Shown piece after piece: positions 46,447 through 59,011 of a DNA stretch of 64,000 nt. A program made the position numbers and the translations under genes. Numbering within the stretch: the stretch's first letter is position 1; each line of letters begins with the position of its first letter. The stretch lies in assembly GCF_022201045.2 (NCBI RefSeq), contig NC_068558.1, forward strand, positions 8,523,501 through 8,587,500, written 5' to 3'. The DNA is from Citrus sinensis (taxonomy: Eukaryota; Streptophyta; Magnoliopsida; Sapindales; Rutaceae). Below the pieces are notes generated by a model. It had not been told where the DNA came from and ran no database searches. It saw only the letters and a program-made list of their open reading frames with translations.

Positions 46447-47637
46447 ATGTGGATACACTGGTCAGTCACAAGGCTCGTTAGATGGAGAGTCAGAGACTGG
46501 GCATCATGTTTCACTGCTTGCAGATTCCCATTAGGTAAACCCAAAAAGATAAAAATGAATACAAATCTTAAATATATATTGAAACGTAAATATATTTTGT
46601 ATCAATTTGACATGTTTGCAGATGACGAAACGGATACGACATGTCAATCTTCATCGGCTCAAGTTTACGACACGAAGGATAAGACGGGCAACAGGAGCGG
46701 CAAAAATTTGTTACGGCGAAACAGATGGAACAAGAGAAGATGTGCGAGAACAAACATGACGAGTCCATCATCAACACAGGGCGGGAACAATAACAATCCT
46801 ATTTCAGCAGAAAACGCGAGTAGTATTAATAATGACGCAAGCTGGCCGAGTTTTGCTGACGAAGATTACATAGTCTTTTGCTTCAAAGAAGATGGAGCAT
46901 TTGATGTTGTGAAGGATTGCAAATCAGAAGCTTCCAATCACATTGAGTGCACAAGGAGAAGTTCTTGGTATATCAATCGGAAAAAGGTTAGCTATATATA
47001 TATATCTATGTACACACCACGTTTTATAATTTTTAACACTTTAAAAATAAAAAAATAAAAATACAAAAACACACTTACGTGTTATTTCTTTGTTTCTTTG
47101 GTGTAAAAATAGAGTAGTGATGGTGAGGAAGCAAGAACAGAATATATCAGCCGTCATGATATTATCCCAACAAGCGATGCAGAGGTCATTACTGCCAAAG
47201 AGACTAGTTCAATTTGGGGGTTTTTTTTTAAATTTTTATTTTTATTATTATTAAATGGGATATCGTTTGATAGGATGAAGAAGAAGAGAGCATCTTCATG
47301 GATGCAGAGACGCCTTCGAGCAGAATCCAAAGGGAATATCAGATTGAGGAAATGGTGTCTGCGGGATCAAGTGATTCTTATCAATCAGACAACAGCACAG
47401 GCTCTTTTGCCTTTCCTGTGTAAGTTTTGAAGTTCTGTTAATTTGTAACAAAGAAATTCGTTATGGCACTTTTGGCCGTCGCTGAATTGGTGGATTGAAA
47501 TAAATAAATAAATAAAAATATTATGCAGGTTGGGGTGGGAATGGATGGGAAGTCCGGCACAGTGGCCAAAATCAGAGGGATTACAGTTGAGGAAGAACAA
47601 GACCCGTTCTTTGACTTTTCAGTGTTGTAGATTCTGA
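46447..47637 (+). CDS. BASL: BASL-type stomatal polarity protein
   Basis: Five exons join in frame to 259 residues: 46447-46534, 46622-46986, 47113-47184, 47274-47419, 47529-47637. BASL (BREAKING OF ASYMMETRY IN THE STOMATAL LINEAGE) sits in a crescent at the cortex of stomatal lineage cells and scaffolds the YODA-MPK3/6 cascade. The N-terminus WRVRDWASCFTACRFPL, the middle DEDYIVFCFKEDGAFDVVKD, and the C-terminus GSFAFPVLGWEWMGSPAQWP ending FQCCRF are the conserved blocks of this family. FAFP (220-223) matches the FxFP MAPK-docking motif reported for BASL. The length is close to Arabidopsis BASL (At5g60880, about 262 aa, from memory). The donor at 47185 (GTCATT) is weak; the other introns are GT-AG. 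Tail to tail with MPB2C. Confidence 0.85.
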
Positions 47638-48464
47638 ATGTCAATCTCTCCCTCCAAAATTTTTATTTATTTATTTAAACTTTCCAGGACGGGATAGTAC
47701 GTTGATTTATTGCTGATATAATAGTCAATGGTCTTAGAAGATTTTTACTGTTAGCTATAGAATGTGGATTCATATTTAAAGGCAAGAATATACCCAGTAG
47801 TACTACGAAACGATTTGCTGAATTTGTTGTGTGCCAGAAATGTTTGCTCATTGTCCGTTTATTGCAAGAAGAGACATTTCTTTCGGTCATTAAACTATAT
47901 ACGCGCAAAATTTGACTTCTCTGAGGCTTCAATGCTTCATAACTGCCAGAAACTTCAACAGCTAAAATTAAATTAAATACAAAAATTTTCAAACAATAGA
48001 ATATCATCGGCTCATGAAACACGAAACTACTAAAAGTTTGGTCAGCATATACAATAGATATGGATATCAAACTTGGTTCAACAATAACTTATAAAGTTGA
48101 AACCATTGACGGACTAGTCAAATCCAAAAGACTGCACAGTCCTTGGAGTATTGCAAGCTTCTTGGAAACCACTAATTGGCAGCAATTTGCAATCTCTATC
48201 TCTCTCTCTCTCCCCCTGTTGAATTTACACAATCGTTCGTGTTACAGAAAACAAATACCACATAAAACACAGATGAAAGTTATGACACCCCCACAATAAC
48301 CTTGGGTGTATGTATATAATTACCAAGATGCCATAGTATTGGGGAAAAAGGAAAATGAATACACAAGTTACAGTATCAGCGTGGCCTTTTATGTCAGTAC
48401 ATGAAGGATGTAGCGTGAAAATTTAAGAGGAGCTTGTGAAATCCCAACATTAGAAGAGCACCAA
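47638..48464. other. Convergent 3' regions of BASL and MPB2C
   Basis: The stretch between two convergent genes must hold both 3' UTRs. No other gene seen. Confidence 0.6.
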
Positions 48465-51272
48465 TTAGCTTTCCCTCCTACTGTTTCTGAAGACAAATGA
48501 CTGAAGATGCAACCTTGCACGGGCTGCAGTGGCCATAGATTCTTCGTCTTGCTTTTCTTTTGCCATGGCAACAGCAGTAATGTATGCTTCTCTAGCTTCT
48601 TCCATTCTCTGCATCTCCACATCATCCAAATCATCCTGCTCAATCGAAAGATAGAAGTTACAATATTTGCAACAAAAGCAAACAACAGACTAATATTATA
48701 TAGCATCCGAAAAAATTCTCGTCAACAACTAATTGGAATCATAAAGACATTATCACACAAACTTCAAAAGTAGAACATAGTATGTTTTGTCAAATAGCAC
48801 TTAGATGATTTAAATCAAATAATGACTTCAAAGTGCAAGACTATAGATATGATATGCCAAACGCTAAGCATTTTGTTTGCTAAAAATAAATTAAACAGCA
48901 TCCAAGATCATGCAGTGGGTAAAAAAGCAAAATAGAAAGAAATAAAGCACCGCTAAGGTGGAGGACAAGAGCTTACGATATCAGAAAGATAATCAGAATA
49001 GTAAGGTTTGATATCATAATCATCATCAGCATTAACGGTTGAATCATTCTTTATCAAGCCTTCAAATATCTGCATAAATGATGACATCTCTCCTTGCATA
49101 GACTCCACCTCTTCTTGGAGCTTCTCTGCTTTCCTACTTACTGTCATTGCTTCCCACTGTGACTTTTCCAAGGCCGCTTGCTTGTCTGCAAGTTTTATCT
49201 GTTAAGGAAGATGTTAACAACATGAGATAATATGTTCCATTTATGTTGCTGCATGCATGTGTGCAAGAGAGAAGAAGAAGAGTAGATGTTAACTACTAAT
49301 GGGAAAATACTAAGCAGTTCACTACACTCATTCAAAAACATAGCTGCGGAAATCTAGGTACCTTTGCATCAGAAAGTTGTAGCTGAGTAGACTTAATTAA
49401 GGAGTCCTTTTCTGCAGCCAGGCGTTTCAGCTCATCGAGTTTCAAATGAACAGCATTCACCTGACTCTTTGAACTCTCCAATGATTTCAAAAGTTCATCC
49501 TTTTCGAACATCTTTCTCTGCAGATCCTCCACTTGTTCTCTCAATGCAACCAACTCTTCTATTTCCTTTTCTGAAACCAAAGCCCTGGAGGAGAATATTG
49601 AGAAGCTATCGGCATCTTGGTTACTGTTAGCATTCTTACCTAGGTCTTTATCTCCATTGTCCTTCTTCCTTTTGGGTGGAAGGGATTGAGCCGCGTTCCG
49701 ACCTTTTGGATCAGTTGTCTTCAAATGAACAGAAAAAAATAATAAATTCTCATTTGACAAACCACGTAAAGCAAATAGAGATGCCTCACCAAAACCAAAA
49801 TTTTGGAAAGAACACAATACTCTCGACAGCAAAACTTGAATGTTGACAGAGTCATATAAAAGAGAGATCTTAAAAGGGAAATATTAATTCAGAATGTTAT
49901 TATAAGTGAGATTTGAAAGATAAAGTATTTATTAGCTTATACCTTGGACCTGTTAATTCAAATGTCAATGTATGTAATGGGCTAAGGTGAGTATGCTCAA
50001 GTGGATAGTCTAGTGACATGCAACTAATTACATAGCAAACAAATGAGTTTAGAGTTTTGCAATGGACATTTCATAAAAATAAGATGAACAGAATATCAAC
50101 AGCAAGCTCTCTTGGTTGAAATAGACTTTATCAAGCTTAAAAATATGATGGTTTTGCATGCAAACGCAATGGTTTATCCTTACAAAATTCTACAGTTAGT
50201 TGGCATTTGAACTCAGGAAGTGTAGCTTATGACCAGAAAAATATAGTATAGTGGATCAGAGAAATCATGATTCTTTCACATGGAATTTGGTGAGGTTAAT
50301 GAATTCTTCTATTTTAATCGAGTTTTTCCCTCCAAATCCAACCCATAAGTCCCCTAATTACCAAAATCACCAAACACTTGTCTTCGAGGGTTAACAATGC
50401 CTTACAAGACCCAACCAATTATATAGCACGAAAAACAACATTCTCCTAATCCCCTAACCAATATAGCACTACAACCCACATTCTCCCAATAAGATAATAC
50501 CTCAAACCCTACTTAAAACCCAGAACCAAAATGCCATTCCAATTGCTGAAAAGATACGAACTTGTACTGTAACCAATATAGCACTACAAACCACATTCTC
50601 CCAATAAGATAATACCTCAAACCCTACTTAAAACCCAGAACCAAAATGCCATTCCAATTGCTGAAAAGATATGAACTTGTACTGTTTTACAAATCATAAC
50701 CAACCAAATCACTAAATATCAACAAAAAAAAAATTCCAAATCCAGCTGTACTTCTGCCTCTAATCTTAGACAAATAAATAAATGAAGTAAATGGAAGAAG
50801 ATAAATTACCAATATCGCAGAATTGATGATGCCTGTTGCACGATTTAATTATATATGATAAATAATTTACATAAAACCCTTACCTTTTTCAATAAGGATT
50901 CCCTGGAAGGCGTCTTAGTGTAAATCATCGAACCACGCCGCGTAAATGAACTGCTCGCTTTTCGATCCTATGCAAAAATCAAACAATTTCTTTTTTTGGT
51001 TAATTTTAAGTAAAAATTAAATTAATTAATTCAAGTTAAAAAAACAGAAATATACATACAATGAGGGACTGGACAAGAGGGACGATCTCGACGAGGTCTT
51101 TGTAGAGGTCGCGATCGACATTGCTGTTGGTGGCTCCTGAGTTACCAAGTGAGGGCTGAGCTGCTCCGCGCTGAGTCGGTGACGAGTTGCCGTCTCCAGT
51201 CAGCCACGACGATTTCGAGTCTCCAAACGCCGAATTGTCTTGTAAATCTACAAAGTGCTGAGGCTCGAACAT
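48465..51272 (-). CDS. MPB2C: MPB2C-like microtubule-associated protein
   Basis: Five minus-strand exons join in frame to 348 residues: 51272-51060, 50967-50884, 49718-49362, 49198-48977, 48635-48465, all GT-AG and phase 0. MPB2C (movement protein binding protein 2C) is a plant cytoskeletal protein that binds cortical microtubules, viral movement proteins and KNOTTED1, and limits cell-to-cell transport. The start MFEPQHFVDLQD, DRDLYKDLVEIVPLVQSLID, and RRGSMIYTKTPSRESLLKK are recognised conserved segments. A long coiled coil runs through exons 3 and 4 (about 145-280, rich in E, K and L heptads), then an acidic patch and the C-terminal Ala/Glu-rich segment. Resembles At5g08120 (from memory). 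Intron 2 contains a 115-bp tandem duplication. The assignment rests on recalled sequence. Confidence 0.85.
50455..50690. repeat. 115-bp tandem duplication in MPB2C intron 2
   Basis: The unit starting 'aaccaatatagcactacaa' at 50456 is repeated at 50571 with very few differences. A third, decayed partial copy ('ccaaccaattatatagcac') lies at 50411. The high identity implies a recent duplication. Confidence 0.95.
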
Positions 51273-51945
51273 TCTTCTTTTTTTTTAATCTTCCAAAAAA
51301 TTTAAATTCAATTGGAGATTTTTGTCGATGAGAGAATTGAAGAGATAGAGTGCGAGGGTGAGTGAGTGAGAAGATACTCAACGGAGACCTTAATTTGAAT
51401 CTTCTATAGATTTGGACATGGATATTTTTCAACGTCACGCAGAAGGTAGCTTGATTTACCAAAATACCCTTTCAATTTTACCATAATTGTTTTTTCAAAT
51501 TAATGACATATCGACATATCGTATAGTCATAAAATGCATTGCCACATCAGCTAAAAAGTGTATTAAATTAATATAAAACCTAAGACTCAAGAAATAGTGC
51601 GCGCCTAGCCACATAGGCATAGCACAACTTACACTACATAGTTGATGGTTCTAAAACCGAAACATAACTTTTTTTTGGGTGTATTAAATTATTTGATATC
51701 TGAAAATTATATTAAATCTCGATTAATCTAAATTTAAGTTGGGTATGATTATTAGGGCAGTAAAATTTTTTCCACAAATATTTAACATAACTACATTTCC
51801 AAACCTCAAACCTTAAACCTTAGTTAAGGTAGAACAACCTCATGTCAATTAATCTATGTGTTTGTTGGTCGAAACATAACTATTTTCACTACATAATTGA
51901 CAGTTATAAAACCCAGAGGAGAACAATAGTACTATGCAATAATGG
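51273..51945. other. Presumed MPB2C promoter and intergenic DNA
   Basis: No gene seen. The first 200 bp must include the MPB2C 5' UTR. Confidence 0.45.
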
Positions 51946-52135
51946 TGCATTTACTAATTAGTAATCAAAATAGACATGAATTAAACTAGAATGAGAATGA
52001 GGAATATAAATCAAAATGAATTGTTTACTTAAAATTAGAATGAATTGTATTTCCATTAATATATTCATTTAGTTTAAGAAATGGATTGAATTATTTTAGA
52101 TTCTGAAATACCCTTAGGTAATTATTATTATTTAT
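51946..52135. mobile_element. Partial terminal-repeat element
   Basis: The left end 'tggtgcatttactaattagt' resembles the terminal repeat of the 9022-10159 element, and the following text (GAATGAGAATGAGG, then 'aaatacccttaggtaatt') resembles its interior. No right end found. Confidence 0.4.
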
Positions 52136-52736
52136 TATCATCATTGTCAGGTAATTTTTCAAATACACGACTGTCGTTGAGCACGTGAACATAGAACAAA
52201 ACTCACCTAAAACAATCATTATAATGATAACGAAATCAACATAAACTTTAACATATCAAACTTCAATTCAGCAAATAACAAAAGTTGTTGTACATCTAAC
52301 AATATAATTCCAATACATGTTCGAATAGTAAGTAAGTTTTAAGAAATCAAAAGTTGTTATCATAATTATTAATATGCTCAGCCCAAACACTCTAGGATGA
52401 TTATAAACCCCCTGGTTACTTCCTTTGAAACAACATAAGTCACACAAATATGTTTATCCACCTACGAAACAAAAAGTAGAAATTTATCAACTAACTATTA
52501 CAGATATTAAAGAAATAAAGACAACAAAAATGACAAGTATGTAAAGTTCAAAATATTACATGTGCTTGTTTCCTCTTGCCTCCGTACTATTAAATCTATA
52601 ATGGTCATTTTGCTCAATCTATTCACCACAAAACATAATAGGAACGTGTACTGAAGTCATTTCCTATAATAGTATAGCACGCAATTATACAACAAATAAA
52701 AGAATAAAATCATAGGCATATAACAGTGTGCGGAAC

Positions 52737-53225
52737 ATTTTGCCATTTACACGACAACAGTCGTATAACTTGCTAAAATACACAACTATAGACTAATAAA
52801 TAATTAGAGAACATATTTCTTCCCCCAAAAAAAAAAATTTTTTTTGCACTAATAGAATACTAGAGTCTCATAATAGATGGAATATTTTTCGCCCTTGCAC
52901 GACAGCAGTCGTATAACTTACTGAAATACACAACTACAGTCGTGTAAATTCTTGTATATACGAATGCATTCATATAATTTACTGAAATACATGACTGCAG
53001 TCATGTACATCGGGTGTAGAATAAAAGTTTTGACTATAAATTTACATGACTACTGTCATGTAAACTTTTATATACACAGCTGCATTCGTGTAATTTATTA
53101 AAATACATCACTGCAGTTGTGTAAATTCTTGTATACATGAATGCATTTGTGTATGCTTGAATTCACACGACTACAGTTGTGTACATCGAGTGCAAAACAA
53201 AAATTTTGACTACAAAATGACATTT
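52737..53225. repeat. Array of palindromic ACTGCAGT-type units
   Basis: At least five diverged units each contain a palindrome of the form C-A-x-G-A-C-T-G-C-A-G-T-C-x-T-G, alternating with 'cgaatgcattcgtgtaattt'. Exact examples include CATGACTGCAGTCATG near 52992. The phrase 'tgtacatcg-gtg' followed by 'ttttgact' recurs about 178 bp apart. There is no protein frame. Confidence 0.8.
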
Positions 53226-53599
53226 ATACAATTATAATTAGAAGATCCATCACATAGCAGTGATATGATACAAATGTAATGAAAATATGAGTTGTTTTGT
53301 TGTGTATCATAACCCAAACAAAACACTAAAAATAATATAATGTCAAAAAAATGCATAAATAACACAAAATAAATGTAAAGTTTAAATTACCTTATTAATT
53401 GGATGAATAATACACCTAGTTGTAACAAAAAAATCTCAATAAATTACCTGCTCATGAGTGATTTTGAGAGTATGAAGTGATTTTTTGTTATGTGAAGTGA
53501 AATGGTGTGAAGAGTGAAATAGTGTAAGTGAAATGGAGGTGATTTTTGTGGGCTTTTTATTTTTCTTTTTAAGAACATTTTAGTTAATATACCACACAA

Positions 53600-54709
53600 A
53601 ATGGCATACCTACATAATTTTCAACTATGGGGTATATTTACATAAATACCCTACTTTTGGGGTATATTTAATTAAAAATCCTATTTACAATATATTTAAT
53701 TTTCTTATTAATTACTTTTTAAATTTATTTTAATTATGATTATAGAATTTCATGAATAATTGATATTTACATGTAAATATTAACTTGAAAGCTATTTAAT
53801 ACTATCTAACTATAATTTAACATAGTTTAATCTAATACAGTACCAAACATAAGATTATATAATACAATTCAGTTTAATTCAATCCAATTTAATCTAGTCC
53901 AATCATAATAATTAGTTCAATCCGATATTGCGTGCCAAAAATAGCCTAAGAGTATTAGTGTTACCTTATTTTGGGCCTACAAATAATCTTAATTTTATAA
54001 ATTTTGGATCTACAAGATAATCTCAATTTTATCAAGGAAGTTAAGGTAGGCCATGGGATCGTTGGGTTAGGATTATACTGTTGTCTCGATTAAATGTAAT
54101 AATTTATAAATATTAAAATTATATTAATATGTAGTAAATGTAATAAAAAAATTGATTTTGATAATGTAAATAATAAATTATACTAAATATCATCATTAAT
54201 TTCATAGTAAATTATAATTATAATTTAATTTATATAATTATTAAATATTTATATAATTTCAAATTTATATTTTAAATTAATTATTAAATATTAGAATTAT
54301 ACTTAATAAATAAAAATAGAAATGTATTTAAACTATGATTGATATTTAATTAATATCTTTGAGTTTGATTAGTATAATTAATAATACAATATTTTTAGTT
54401 TATAACAATAATAATAACTTGTAAATTGTAATAATACAATATAAAATTATTATAAAATAAGAAATATTAAACTATTTTATAACTATTTTAATTTTATATC
54501 AAAGGAATTTTCATTTGTATTATATTCAATTAAACTATTATTAACTAAATGTTTATTCATTTTTTATTAATTTTAATAATAATAATAATAAATTATTGTT
54601 ACAATCCTATCTAATTCGGAACTACACAAAACACAAGACATTATTAAATATAATCATATCTTATCCCATTACATCTCATTCTATCTTGTCTTGCATGCCA
54701 AACACACCC
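53600..54709. mobile_element. PIF/Harbinger-type element remnants
   Basis: Two right-hand ends of the GCCAAA...CC type followed by TAA are visible, at about 53945 ('gccaaaaatagcc') and 54709 ('gccaaacacaccc'), resembling the ends of the 7308 and 14549 elements. The interior is AT-rich without ORFs. Left ends are not clear, so the two may be nested or tandem. Confidence 0.45.
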
Positions 54710-54712
54710 TAA

Positions 54713-56050
54713 GATCTCATAAGATACTAGATGAATTTTATTGGATTGACATATTCCACCCATCTTAGTGAAATCATTAAAAAAAAAAAAATGCAATGTT
54801 TGCAACAACAACCCAACACCACAACCAATAATATTAATGGACTATGATTATCTCGGCCTTTTTGAACAAAATTAAAACCAATTGCTTTTCTAATTATTTG
54901 AATGCATGTGTGGGAGACAACTAATTCTGTTGATAAATTTTTTTAAATTCAACATTAGAAGTTTGGAATTCTACCTCGCTTACGTTAAGTAGGAAGAAAA
55001 TTAAGTTGCCATTAAAATCAAATTATGAAGTGCATATGTTTTTATCCAATTTGTTTTAAGTTTAGAAATTTGGTATGTCCATTTTTTCTCTATACGATCA
55101 TTATATATTTCTTATTGTAAATATTATAATTTAATATTTAAAAATCGTTATCACTCATCTTCGAATTATGTCAAAAACAATGTTTGTTACCAGTTACCTC
55201 TCAATTAACTTTTGGTAATTACATCTTTAAGAAATTTTTTTTTAAAACTTATAAATAATAATGCGAAAGATCTTAATATTTGAATTCTAATGTTAAGTAC
55301 CATTTGAATAGATAAATATCGTATCAATTCACACTCAAATTAAGATTCAAATGTTAGAAATTTTTAACACTATTCACTCATTAAAATGTCATGACAGCAA
55401 CCAACAGGACTACTACAACTTGTTCGCAATTAAACAATTTTTTTTATCGTCTAAATCATATTTACAACATTAATATTTGGCCCCAAATTTCATCTTCTAA
55501 AACTACCAAAATTAACATTTTCTGTTGAAATCAAATCAAAATTGGGAGATAGCTCTTCGCCTGAAAACTATCTCTGGGAGTCCATCACCTTGACAAAGAA
55601 AAAAAAGAATCGATATATTTTATTTAACAAAATTTCGGGCCACATACCATTTTTCTTATATTTATGTCAATTTTTTTTTTTTTTTTTTTAAATCATCTCA
55701 TATGCATCTTGTCAAAATAAGATACAGCTTCATAAGAGATAAATGATGAGATTTCCTAGGGCAATCAATTTTGCCACATAAATAACATGACAACTGTGTA
55801 TCACACACTGCGAACATATGCCAGAATTTTTGTGCTTCGCTTCCCATGTTGCCAACCGTGTAAAGAGCAGAAATCATAGACAGCAAGTGAAGGGATTTCA
55901 CAAGAACAACACATTTGTGTTTGTGTAGGCCAACTGACGGTTTATGGTTACTGAGTATCAGTTTCAGATTATAATTATACGCGCATTAATAACTTGAACT
56001 GCCCCATTTGCCCATTTATTGCACTCACCTTTTTAACTAACTGTTTCCTT
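54713..56050. other. Intergenic, nothing recognised
   Basis: AT-rich, no gene. The open frame 55698-55901 (minus) matches nothing known. Confidence 0.4.
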
Positions 56051-56130
56051 CATCTCCATAGCCGGAGTGCGGGACAGCATAAGTAGCACTTGCATCTCTC
56101 TTAAGGGTCTCGGCTCTTCGACGTGAGTTC
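56051..56130 (+). other. Possible 5' UTR exon of the BASL-like gene
   Basis: The less AT-rich stretch ending 'cggctcttcgac' followed by GTGAGT (donor) precedes a roughly 0.45-kb intron-like gap to the first coding exon. Inferred only from base composition and the donor. Confidence 0.3.
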
Positions 56131-56626
56131 TTTCAGATTTTTTTTTCAAATTTGTTTATCTCTATTTATTTGTTTCATAATGCAGCCATGTATCTATGCA
56201 ATGCAAGTAGAGTTTTAGAGAGACTTTTGGAAAGTGGAGCTTTTAAGGGAATCTTTCCTTCCAATTAATGATTGAAAGATTATTTCAATATTTAAATGCT
56301 AAAGAATCATTGATACAGAATTGCAAATCTCAAAATAAGTTGCATAATCAAAAATGGGTCTCACAATCCAGCTGATTATGGTTAGGTATCCTAAAGGGAT
56401 ATCGTTGAAACTCAACTACAACAATGAAAGTATGCAACTGCTTATATTATAATCCAAAATTTTCTTTTGCTTAGTTGTCATTCTTTTGATGGGCTGCATT
56501 CTAGTTGTGCTAGTTCATTTTTTAAGATATAAATCATTTAATTCAATTACTTACCCATTCATTTTTTCTAAAGATTGTTCAAGCAGGGCACCAGTTTACT
56601 CACTGACAGCACTCTTTCTCTACCTA

Positions 56627-59011
56627 ATGTGCAAAATGAAACCCGGTAATTTTGCCTTGACCAGTCATCTCTGTTAAGTGTTGTCTTGCCAGCATCTGCA
56701 TATATGACTTCTGTAATTCCACTGCATTGTTATTTTTTTTCTCATCTTGAAGTACACGTTGTGATAAAATAAATATAAAATGTATCTCTGTAGTACAGCA
56801 CAATCCACATGGTGATTAAATAAAAGATTAAATACTTAATGTGCATCTACCATTGAAACTTATAATAATTGGATTGATTAATTGTTGGCTTGAAATTGAA
56901 TAAGGATGATACACCTGATATTGAATGTCATGCCGAAAACCTGGGAAATGAAAAATGGGAAAACTAAACCAATCACATTCAGCTTCAGAATAAACATTGA
57001 TATCACAGGCTCTTTTAAGATTGAAGTATTCCTATTGCTTTGTGGTTTGTGCCTTCTGATCATTTTAGTCTGAAAATAAATCACTTTTTCTTTCTTCATG
57101 TTCTTTTAATATTGAAGTCTTTATCATGAGATGACAAACATCTTGGGAGCAATCGTGCAAACTTTTTCTAATATTTTCTTTAATCTCGATACATGTGTGC
57201 ATTGCCAGATGGAGATTCCATGTGCGGGAGTTTGACTCTGACCAATGAACCCAATTACAAGGCTTTCAAATTCAGTGACAATTTGCTGGAGATGAGGACT
57301 TTTAAGAGGGATATAAAGAGCAATTTGGCTGTCCATAGACAGAATGGAAATGCAGCGGTCACAAAGCTACCTCAAGTTAACAATTTAACGGCCTCGAGGG
57401 AACCTAAAGGAAACAGAGAAATAAGAAAGAGGCATTATAGTGAAAAGAATCCGATGGAATCTGACACACCGGAGCTGGTTGCATTCTTTGAAGAGCAGGA
57501 TTATCAGTTTGTTAAGGACATTTTCATGGACAGGGAAGTGCCTTTAATGAACAAGTGCTTGGTAGAAAATTGTGAGCTGGACCACAAAATCATCTCTTGT
57601 GTGCTTAGTTCTGATGACCGCGAATCAGACAATGGAACTCTGGAGGCAATGTCATCTATGTCTAATGAGTCAAAAATTAGAATTGAAAATGACACTAGTA
57701 CGGATGTGACCAGAAAAAGTGGCTTGGAGAACTGGATGCTGGAACATGAAGATGATTCTGATGCAACTAGTTGTTCTGGTGAGAAGATTTCATCTGACAG
57801 ACAGCTGATTGGGAAGGTAAGATACCATTTTCTCTTGGCTGTAATTTATTAATTATTTGCTGCAAAGGCTTATCTCCATCTAGTCTACTCGTAATCAATC
57901 AGTTTACCTCTAGACTCTTAGCGTGATTCTAAAATACTCTTTATCCACTCTTAATTCTTGTGGTTATGTTATTCTATTGAAAGGAGGGATTATTTCTTCC
58001 AGGATTCTAAATCACATGCTAACTAGAATTGGATCTTTTAAAGAGTCCTTGGTTACAAGGCAGGGTTAATGTTATCTGTCCTGGCTCTTATAGACAATAG
58101 CTTGACATGCCACTGATGGCAGGCCTCCTTGCTTTTTTTTTTTTTTTTATCGCTCTCTCCTTTGCTTCTCAGCCAGTCATGAACTTCTTGTTAATGTTTA
58201 GTTCAAGCATCTTCAAACAATTAAAAATTTGTTCGTATTTAATATGGATTAATGTAAGGTTAATGTGAAGGCAAGAAAGTACTATAATAAATTGAAGGAA
58301 TGTTTCTACTCAAACACTTGGGCAGAATTATGATTAACCTCTTGCTATAGCCGTAATCCAACAGTAATTATATTCCCCTGGCCCTGCATGATTTTATAAA
58401 TTCAAATACATAGATTTTTAAAAATAAAAATAAAAACAATTTGTAGGTTCCGGCCAGAGAGGAAGAGCTGGCAAATTTTATGTTGCCGTCAGCAGCTGAG
58501 ATAGCTGATGACAACAGTTATTCAAGTGAGGCCACTTCGGAAAGTGAGGTGGAGAGTGGAAGCTTGAATACAACAAACAGCGAAGAAGAATTTCAAAACC
58601 AAGCAGATTCTGAAACCAAAATCACATTCAAGCCTCTAGATGAGATATCTCAAAGCCTAACAGGTTCAGGTCAAAGCTTTGTTGATCAACATGATCAAGT
58701 TGATCCAGGAGAACCCCTTTCCTTTTCAGCACGCGTGGAGCAAGTGCCATGTACAGGAAGCAACTCTCTTCGGTCAAGCAGCAGCAGTGCCAGTTTGCAT
58801 TCTTTTGCATTTCCCATGTAAAATTTTCTCATTATTTCATTGTTATACTTCTCAGCTATTGATTGAATAATTTGGCTCATGTATTTGCTTTTAATTGAAC
58901 AGATTACCTTCAGAGTGGAATGGCAGCCCAGTGAGAATGGTGAAAACTGACAAAAAGCAAACGAGAAAGCAAAAAAGATGGAGAAAATTTTTTCTCTGTT
59001 GTAAATTCTAA
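56627..59011 (+). CDS. BASL-family protein (GAR2-like)
   Basis: Four exons join in frame to 368 residues: 56627-56645, 57209-57816, 58447-58817, 58903-59011. The last three are well supported by frame and splice sites. The short first exon (M-C-K-M-K-P) was chosen because it has an in-frame ATG and donor; a start at 57222 (MCGSLTL) is possible. This family is labelled in databases as '18S pre-ribosomal assembly protein gar2-like' and groups with BASL; function is unknown. Most is low-complexity, Ser/Glu-rich and probably disordered. The conserved C-terminus reads LHSFAFPILPSEWNGSPVRM and ends RKFFLCCKF. It shares FAFP (329-332, a possible MAPK-docking motif) and the CC-basic-F end with the BASL protein 9 kb away, but lacks BASL's N-terminal WASCF block. 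Confidence 0.8.

Noticed and set aside
52737..53225. CRISPR-like array of palindromes
   Set aside because: Units and spacing are irregular, no cas genes exist, and the DNA is plant nuclear.
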